Both the position numbers and the translations under genes were made by a program. From CAJCJE01 sp963818685 (lineage in GTDB: Bacteria > Actinomycetota > Actinomycetes > Mycobacteriales > Pseudonocardiaceae), in the NCBI GenBank assembly GCA_963818685.1, contig CAWFTJ010000012.1:22324-86323 (forward strand): a DNA stretch of 64,000 nt, read 5' to 3'. Shown here piece after piece: positions 59,030-64,000 of this stretch (positions are counted from its first letter, which is position 1; every line of letters begins with the position of its first letter). The notes beneath the pieces are model-generated. The model saw only the letters and a program-made list of their open reading frames with translations. It had not been told where the DNA came from and did no database searches.

Positions 59030-59770
59030 GTGACGAACGAGCAGCGACCCACCGCGATCGTGACCGGCGCCAGCTCCGGAATCGGCGAAGCCACCGCCCG
59101 CCAACTCGCCGCCAGCGGCTTCCACGTCGTCATCGGCGCGCGCAGACTCGACCGGCTTGAACAGATCGCCAAGGAGATCGACGGCACCGCGCTGCCGCTC
59201 GACGTCACCGACCCCGACTCGGTCACCGAGTTCGTCAACGCCGTCCCGAACGCCCGCGTCCTGATCAACAACGCCGGCGGCGCACTCGGCGTCGAACCCG
59301 TCGCCGACGCCGACGAGGAACACTGGCGCCGGATGTGGGAGACCAACGTGCTCGGCACCCTCCGGGTCACCAAGGCACTGTTGCCCACCCTCATCGCCTC
59401 CGGCGACGGCCATGTCGTCACGGTCACGTCGATCGCCGCGGTCGAGATCTACGACGGCGGCGCCGGCTACACCTCCGCCAAGCACGCCGAATCCGCCCTG
59501 CACCGCACGCTGCGCGGCGAATACCTCGGCAAGCCGATCCGGTTCACCGAGATCCTGCCCGGCATGGTCGAAACCGAGTTCTCGCTGGTCCGCTTCGACG
59601 GCGACAGCGACCGCGCCGCCGCCGTGTACCAGGGCCTGACCCCGCTGACCGCCAAGGACATCGCCGAGGTCATCGACTTCGCCGTCAGCCGCCCCGCGCA
59701 CGTCAACATCGACTCGATGGTCATCAAGCCCCGCGCCCAGGCCAGCGCCACCCGCGCCCACCGCGAATAA
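59030..59770 (+). CDS. Short-chain dehydrogenase/reductase (SDR family)
   Basis: 246 residues. NAD(P) motif TGASSGIGEATARQLA, structural NNAGG, catalytic Ser in VTSIAAVE and YTSAK (Tyr-x3-Lys). GXXXGXG spacing with R/K after the second strand (ARRLDR) indicates NADP(H). This is the Rv0484c-type SDR beside mshA and murB. Substrate unknown. It ends 22 bp before the convergent murB end. Confidence 0.92.
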   Translation: MTNEQRPTAIVTGASSGIGEATARQLAASGFHVVIGARRLDRLEQIAKEIDGTALPLDVTDPDSVTEFVNAVPNARVLINNAGGALGVEPVADADEEHWRRMWETNVLGTLRVTKALLPTLIASGDGHVVTVTSIAAVEIYDGGAGYTSAKHAESALHRTLRGEYLGKPIRFTEILPGMVETEFSLVRFDGDSDRAAAVYQGLTPLTAKDIAEVIDFAVSRPAHVNIDSMVIKPRAQASATRAHRE

Positions 59771-59792
59771 CCAGCCGCGGGGCTGCGGCCAG

Positions 59793-60869
59793 TCAGAGTC
59801 CGCAGCCGACGAAGACCGGCTCCGGCCGCAGGGTGACCCCGAACCTGGCGCGTACGCCAGCGCGCACCTCGCGGGCGAGCGCGAGCAGGTCCTCTGTGGA
59901 CGCGCCGCCCCTGTTGATCAAAGCCAGGGTGTGTCGCGACGACAACGCAACCCGTCCGCCAGGGCCCGCATGTCCACGCGGAAAGCCGGCGCGTTCGATC
60001 AGCCAGGCCGCCGACAGCTTCGTGCGGCCCACTCCGCCCGGCCAACTCGGCATGGTCTCGTCCGGTCCCAGCACGTCTGCGGCTCGCGAGCGCACCTCGG
60101 GCAGCTCGGCATCGTCGATCACCGGGTTGGTGAAGAACGAACCCGCGCTCCAGGTGTCGTGATCGGCGGCGTCGAGCACCATGCCCTTGCCGCGCCGAAG
60201 GTCGAGCACTGCCGCGCGCGCATCGGCGACCGGCACTCGCGCGCCGACCGACACTCCCAGCCGCCTTGCCAGCTCCGCGTAACGAATCGGCGCGGACTCG
60301 CCGCCGTCGCGCAGGCCGAACCGCACCCGCAGCACGACCGCCGAATCGGTCCCCTTCAGCACGCTCGTCCGATAGCCGAGCCCGAGTTCCTCGGCCCGCA
60401 CCGTGCGCACCTGGCCGCTGCGCCGGTCGAGCAGGTCGACGGACACCAGCGCGTCCGCGATCTCCACCCCGTAGGCGCCGACGTTCTGCACTGGCGTCGC
60501 ACCGACCAGGCCAGGAATGCCGGAAAGGCATTCGAGACCGCCAAGTCCCTCCGCCACCGTCCAGGCGACCGTCTCGTCCCAGTCGACGCCGGCCTCGACG
60601 GTGAGTTGCACCTGGCCGTCGCCGAGCCGGTCGCAGCCCTGACCCGAGTTGGCGACGCGCAGCACGGTCCCGTCGAAGCCGTCGTCGCCGACCACCAGAT
60701 TCGAGCCGGCGCCCAGCACAAGCAGCGGCTCGCCGGCCGCGTCCGCGCCGCGTACGACGTCGACGATGTCCCGCGACCGCTCGCCGCGCACGAACCGGGC
60801 GGCCGGGCCACCCAGCCGCAACGTGGTGCATTCGGCGAGTGACGTACCGAGTTGAACCACGGCGTTCAC
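59793..60869 (-). CDS. murB: UDP-N-acetylenolpyruvoylglucosamine reductase
   Basis: 358 residues. FAD-binding LVLGAGSNLVVGDDGFDG, then LSGIPGLVGATPVQNVGAYG, and catalytic Ser in WSAGSFFTNPVI. Reduces UDP-GlcNAc-enolpyruvate to UDP-MurNAc in peptidoglycan synthesis. I start at GTG 60869 with GAGGA 5 nt upstream; GTG 60902 or the frame's first codon at 60941 would add 11-24 residues and crowd the divergent DUF2505 gene at 60928. Confidence 0.92.
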   Translation of the reverse strand: MNAVVQLGTSLAECTTLRLGGPAARFVRGERSRDIVDVVRGADAAGEPLLVLGAGSNLVVGDDGFDGTVLRVANSGQGCDRLGDGQVQLTVEAGVDWDETVAWTVAEGLGGLECLSGIPGLVGATPVQNVGAYGVEIADALVSVDLLDRRSGQVRTVRAEELGLGYRTSVLKGTDSAVVLRVRFGLRDGGESAPIRYAELARRLGVSVGARVPVADARAAVLDLRRGKGMVLDAADHDTWSAGSFFTNPVIDDAELPEVRSRAADVLGPDETMPSWPGGVGRTKLSAAWLIERAGFPRGHAGPGGRVALSSRHTLALINRGGASTEDLLALAREVRAGVRARFGVTLRPEPVFVGCGL

Positions 60870-60927
60870 GGTGTCCTCGATACCGGTCTGAGAGCTGGCC
60901 ACGGTCGCCAACGGTAGCCTTCGACGC

Positions 60928-61437
60928 ATGGCAAGGCGCATCGAGCACCGGACCCGTTCCGCATCGGACGCGAAAACGGTGTACGCCGCGGTCGTCGACG
61001 CGGACTACCTCAACCAGCGGCTGGCCGCGCTCGGTGGCAAGAACGCCGCGTTGTTCGACTACAAGCAGAGCGCCGACGCGACCAGTTACCGACTGCGACA
61101 CGGCGTGGCCGCCCAGGACCTGCCGGCCGCGATCCGCCCGCTGCTCGGCGGCGACCTCAAGATCGACCGGGTCGAGTCCTGGCACGCCGAACCCGACGGC
61201 AGCTACTCGGGCACGGTGCGGGTGACCATCCCCGGCATGCCCGGCGACCTCACCGGCACGATGAAGCTGAACGACGTGCCGGGCGGCGGTAGCCAGGTGC
61301 TCGTCAACGGCTCGGTGAGCATCCCGATCCCGCTGTTCGGCGGGAAGGTCGAGGAGTCCGTCGCCGACCAGCTCGGCAAGCTGCTCGACGCGGAGCAGAA
61401 GTTCACCGAGAGCTGGCTGCGCGAACACACCTCCTGA
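60928..61437 (+). CDS. DUF2505 domain protein (SRPBCC-like)
   Basis: 169 residues, Bet v1-like fold: RRIEHRTRSASDAKTVYAAV, NQRLAALGGKNAALFDY, GDLTGTMKLNDVPGGGSQVL and an amphipathic C-terminal helix DQLGKLLDAEQKFTESWL. Same family and location as Rv0481c beside murB. Binds an unknown hydrophobic ligand by analogy. It is divergent from murB. Confidence 0.85.
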   Translation: MARRIEHRTRSASDAKTVYAAVVDADYLNQRLAALGGKNAALFDYKQSADATSYRLRHGVAAQDLPAAIRPLLGGDLKIDRVESWHAEPDGSYSGTVRVTIPGMPGDLTGTMKLNDVPGGGSQVLVNGSVSIPIPLFGGKVEESVADQLGKLLDAEQKFTESWLREHTS

Positions 61438-61458
61438 CCTCGCCTTTTCCACAAGCCA

Positions 61459-62274
61459 ATGGCACAGCGCGTTCGCAGGCTCGCCGCGGGCCGGGCCCGC
61501 GCGCTCGGCCTGCCGACCAGGGGTACCACCAACCCCAACCGGCTGCGCCGAGTCGACCGGTGGATCACCGGCACGCCGGCCGTCGCATCGCTGCTGCGCG
61601 ACTGCGCCGACCCGCTCGTCGTCGACCTCGGCTACGGCGCCTCCCCGGTGACCACCGTCGAGCTGCGCGACCGGCTCCGCCGGGTGCGCCAGGACGTGCG
61701 CGTGCTCGGCCTGGAACTCGACCAGGACCGGGTCGCCGCGGCCGCACACGCCGTCGATCCGCCCAGCCTCCAGTTCAGGCGCGGCGGCTTCGAACTGGCC
61801 GGCACGCGTCCGATCCTGCTGCGGGCGTTCAACGTGCTGCGCCAGTACACCGAGCCCGACGCGGCGGCCGCCTGGCAGACCATGCTCGCCGGCCTCGCCC
61901 CCGGCGGGCTACTGATCGAGGGCACCTGCGACGAGATCGGCCGACGCTGCTGCTGGATCACCCTTGACACGTCCGGCCCGCGCAGCCTGACCCTCTCGTG
62001 CCTGCCCTCCGGCATCGACACCCCGTCCGACCTGGCCGAACGGCTGCCCAAGGCGCTGATCCACCACAACGTGCCCGGCGAAGCAGTACACGACCTGCTC
62101 ACCGAGTTGGACAACTGCTGGGCCACGGCCGCGCCCTTCGCGCCGTTCGGGCCACGCGCCCGCTGGGCGCAGGCCATCCGCCTGCTCGCCGATCGCGGCG
62201 TACCCGTACTCGACCGGCCGGACCGATGGCGACTCGGCGAGGTCACCATCGCCTATTCGGCCGTAGTTCGTTAG
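61459..62274 (+). CDS. SAM-dependent methyltransferase-like protein
   Basis: 271 residues. A degenerate motif I, VVDLGYGASPVTTVELRDRL, and an acidic VLGLELDQDRVAAA suggest a Rossmann methyltransferase, with GLAPGGLLIEGTCDEIGR as the post-motif. The first 30 residues are basic. The family occurs next to murB-type genes in actinobacteria. It follows the DUF2505 gene by 21 bp. Substrate unknown. Confidence 0.7.
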   Translation: MAQRVRRLAAGRARALGLPTRGTTNPNRLRRVDRWITGTPAVASLLRDCADPLVVDLGYGASPVTTVELRDRLRRVRQDVRVLGLELDQDRVAAAAHAVDPPSLQFRRGGFELAGTRPILLRAFNVLRQYTEPDAAAAWQTMLAGLAPGGLLIEGTCDEIGRRCCWITLDTSGPRSLTLSCLPSGIDTPSDLAERLPKALIHHNVPGEAVHDLLTELDNCWATAAPFAPFGPRARWAQAIRLLADRGVPVLDRPDRWRLGEVTIAYSAVVR

Positions 62275-62316
62275 TGCCCCCGCGTCTGGCCCGCTGGCCT
62301 GCCACAATCTTGCACC

Positions 62317-63222
62317 ATGGCCGCAGCACAACGCCGCTATGTGATCACCTTCGGCTGCCCGGACCGCACGGGTATCGTCGCGGCGATCTCCTCTTTCCTC
62401 GCCGACGCCGGCGGTTGGATCGTCGAGGCCGCCTATCACACCGACCCGGACACCGGCTGGTTCTTCACCCGCCAGGAGGTCCTCGCCGACTCGTTGCCGT
62501 TCGACGTCGACGAACTTCGACAGCGCTTCACCACCGTGGCCAGGAAGCTCAGCTCAGGCGACAGCTACTCCACGCAGTCCGGCGTGCGGTCGAACTGGCG
62601 GATCACCGACACCGCGGAGCGACGCCGAATCGTCATCCTGGTGTCGCGCGAGGGGCACTGCCTCTACGACCTGCTCGGCCGAGTGAGCTCGGGCGAGCTG
62701 GACGTGGACGTGGCCGCGGTGATCGGCAACCACACCACGCAGGCGGCGATCACCCGCGCGCACGGCATCCCGTTCCACCACGTCCCGTTCCCGTCGAACG
62801 ACCCGGAAGCGAAGGCGGCCGCATTCGCCCAGCTGACCCAACTCGTGCAGGCGGCGAAACCGCACGCGGTGGTGCTGGCCAGGTTCATGCAGGTGCTCCC
62901 CGCCGAGTTCTGCGCGGCATTCAGCGGGCGGACGCTGAACATCCACCACAGCTTCCTGCCATCCTTCGTCGGCGCGCAGCCCTACCGGCAGGCGCACGCG
63001 CGAGGAGTGAAGCTCGTCGGCGCGACCTGCCACTACGTCACGGCCGAACTCGACGCCGGGCCGATCATCGAACAGGACGTGATCCGGGTCGATCACCGTG
63101 ATTCGGTCGCGGACATGGTGCGCAAGGGCCGGGACATCGAGAAGGTCGTGCTGGCCAGAGGCCTGCGCTGGCATCTAGAAGACCGGGTCTTGCTGCACGC
63201 CGGCCACACCGTGATCTTCTGA
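62317..63222 (+). CDS. purU: Formyltetrahydrofolate deformylase
   Basis: 301 residues. N-terminal ACT-like domain CPDRTGIVAAISSFLADAGG, then a formyltransferase fold: HGIPFHHVPFPSND, LNIHHSFLPSFVGAQPYR and ATCHYVTAELDAGPIIEQDV, which contain the catalytic His and Asp. It releases formate from 10-formyl-THF, balancing C1 pools. The gap to the upstream methyltransferase is 42 bp. Confidence 0.95.
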   Translation: MAAAQRRYVITFGCPDRTGIVAAISSFLADAGGWIVEAAYHTDPDTGWFFTRQEVLADSLPFDVDELRQRFTTVARKLSSGDSYSTQSGVRSNWRITDTAERRRIVILVSREGHCLYDLLGRVSSGELDVDVAAVIGNHTTQAAITRAHGIPFHHVPFPSNDPEAKAAAFAQLTQLVQAAKPHAVVLARFMQVLPAEFCAAFSGRTLNIHHSFLPSFVGAQPYRQAHARGVKLVGATCHYVTAELDAGPIIEQDVIRVDHRDSVADMVRKGRDIEKVVLARGLRWHLEDRVLLHAGHTVIF

Positions 63223-63262
63223 TCGCTCGCTCCGTCGTCATCTCCTTCCGTGTTCATTTCCA

Positions 63263-63583
63263 TCATCGGCTCGACCTCGACGCACGCGTCTACCAGTACG
63301 TCCGGCGTGCGGCAGGCGCCCAGAACCGTTGCCCGCGTTGACACAGCGGCTGCATGACCTGCATGACCTGCATGACCACAGCATCACCGAGGCGCTCGAC
63401 GAGGTGCTCGCGGTCAGTCTGCACCCCGTCGCGGTGATGGGCGGCCACGACCTGCCGCGCGACTCACCCGGCTACGCGAACGCGGTCGCGCTCGGCCAGG
63501 CCTTTGGCGCGGTACCGAAGGTCCGGACCGGGGTGGGTGCGGGCCTGGTCAGCGGCTGCGGGCCAACCGGCGCGAACAAATGA
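63263..63583 (+). pseudogene. Decayed LOG-family (TIGR00730-like) Rossmann protein gene
   Basis: Two frames hold fragments of one protein: HHRLDLDARVYQYVRR ends at a stop near 63340, and LTQRLHDLHDLHDHSITEAL ... VAVMGGHDLPRDSPGYANAVALGQAF continues in another. The latter should run into a GGGPGAMEAAN motif; here it degenerates to VSGCGPTGAN and stops at 63583. A tripled 9-bp unit (CTGCATGAC, about 63351-63378) expands one segment to LHDLHDLHD. The pattern fits an inactive remnant. No intact frame covers the family's usual length. Confidence 0.6.
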
Positions 63584-63585
63584 CG

Positions 63586-63616
63586 TTGACGGGGTCGTTG
63601 AATTGTCGGATAGTGA
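63586..63616 (+). promoter_or_regulatory. Weak promoter-like motif before the small basic ORF
   Basis: TTGACG (63586-63591) and TAGTGA (63611-63616) are separated by 19 bp, 35 bp before the ORF start. One or two mismatches per box. Suggestive only. Confidence 0.3.
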
Positions 63617-63650
63617 ACGCATCGACGACGCGAGCGGAATGGAGGAAGTC

Positions 63651-63761
63651 ATGACAACGATGCGACGCCGGCATTGGCGCGTTCATCGGCATGCGATCAT
63701 GCGTGACTTCCGACGTGCGATGCGCGTGTGGCATCGGCCGCGCGAGGCTTCCGGTAGCTGA
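63651..63761 (+). CDS. Small basic ORF, 36 residues
   Basis: ATG with GGAGGAAGTC directly upstream, a strong ribosome site. The product has 11 Arg and 5 His among 36 residues (MTTMRRRHWRVHRHAIMRDF start). It may be a nucleic-acid-binding micropeptide or a relic. No family is recognised; codon use is compatible with coding. It sits between the decayed LOG gene and tRNA-Arg. Confidence 0.45.
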   Translation: MTTMRRRHWRVHRHAIMRDFRRAMRVWHRPREASGS

Positions 63762-63931
63762 CGTTTTCCTGTCAGCGCAACGGAAGTCGGCCGCCGGATC
63801 AGCCGAGCGAGACGGCTTTTCATTTCTCCGGTACGCCTATTTTCGCTGCCCGGAAACAATTCATGCCGATGCGACCTCGGGTCGGCTTGATCTCCAAAAT
63901 CACGGTCCGTGGGTTCACGAAAAGCAGTTCC

Positions 63932-64000
63932 GCCTTTGTAGCTCAGTTGGATTAGAGCGCGACGTTACGACCGTCGAGGTCCCAGGTTCGAGTCCTGGCA
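63932..64000 (+). tRNA. tRNA-Arg (ACG), 3' end cut by window
   Basis: Starts GCCTTTG (acceptor), then TA, D-stem GCTC/GAGC, anticodon stem CGACG/CGTCG around the loop TTACGAC (anticodon ACG, read as ICG), T-arm CCAGG-TTCGAGT-CCTGG. The window ends two bases into the 3' acceptor strand, which should read CAAAGGC. Confidence 0.95.

Noticed and set aside
59467..61749. Minus-strand open frame of 760 codons spanning SDR, murB and DUF2505 genes
   Set aside because: Covers three real genes, in a frame without recognisable motifs.

Overview
The window is very GC-rich, with strong third-position G/C, frequent GTG starts and many ATGA/GTGA start-stop overlaps. It carries actinobacterial hallmark genes: mshA (mycothiol), senX3-regX3, bldC, a bldN-like sigma factor with its anti-sigma gene, rex-hemA-hemC-hemD, menaquinone genes and the tiny ribosomal protein bS22. 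The host is therefore a filamentous-type actinomycete, most likely of the order Pseudonocardiales; the species cannot be fixed from sequence alone. From memory, the gene order murB / mshA / ybjN-like / gpm / senX3-regX3 / ppx / proC / HTH / bS22 / galE-like / plsC-like / hemA-C-D-B / hemL / phosphatase / tlpA / ccdA / resB / resC / menA / menE is essentially that of the Mycobacterium tuberculosis Rv0481c-Rv0542c interval, so most of the window is conserved core chromosome.

Region 1-13.6 kb: menE (5' truncated) and menA; a PLP cysteine-synthase/desulfhydrase homologue; a DUF4229 membrane protein divergent from bldC; an SRPBCC protein and an LtrA-family membrane protein. Then comes one long minus-strand cluster for cytochrome c maturation: hemL, phosphatase, tlpA-like lipoprotein, ccdA, resB, resC/ccsB and an EspI-like MinD ATPase. 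Region 13.6-26.4 kb is more accessory: a four-gene peptide/dipeptide ABC importer operon with a fused double ATPase, a PhoP-like two-component system, four small membrane proteins, and hemB. Region 26.4-28 kb is a compact methyltransferase-TetR operon with a twin palindromic operator.

Region 28-36.6 kb: the heme operon rex-hemA-hemC-hemD, preceded by a near-perfect Rex operator; a membrane-anchored molybdopterin oxidoreductase, a glutaredoxin-like protein and an acyl-CoA synthetase. Region 36.6-43.6 kb is a developmental-type block: BldN-like ECF sigma factor (with an overlapping leader ORF), RsbN-like DUF5667 anti-sigma protein, a frameshifted HAD phosphatase, a YbjQ protein, a PlsC-like acyltransferase, an NAD-dependent epimerase, bS22 and a BldC-type small HTH protein. 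Region 43.8-52 kb: proC, thioesterase, proline dehydrogenase, sugar-phosphate epimerase, a Pro/Gln-rich membrane protein, Ppx/GppA, regX3 and senX3. Region 52-63.2 kb: an aldo/keto reductase divergent from a LuxR-type regulator, phosphoglycerate mutase, a DUF4349 lipoprotein, a YbjN protein, mshA, a hydrolase, an SDR, murB, a DUF2505 protein, a methyltransferase and purU. The last 0.8 kb holds a decayed LOG-family gene, a 36-codon basic ORF and a tRNA-Arg(ACG) cut by the window end.

Themes that link the genes: respiration and redox (menaquinone, cytochrome c, heme, Rex, mycothiol), phosphate sensing (SenX3-RegX3, Ppx) and development (BldC, BldN-like, RsbN-like, BldC-type HTH). I see no CRISPR array, IS element, prophage or obvious defence locus. 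The more unusual signals are regulatory or decay features: paired DnaA-box-like sites with identical phasing in two convergent intergenic regions, the twin TetR operator, a 1-nt frameshift in the HAD gene, and two genes lacking a canonical start codon.
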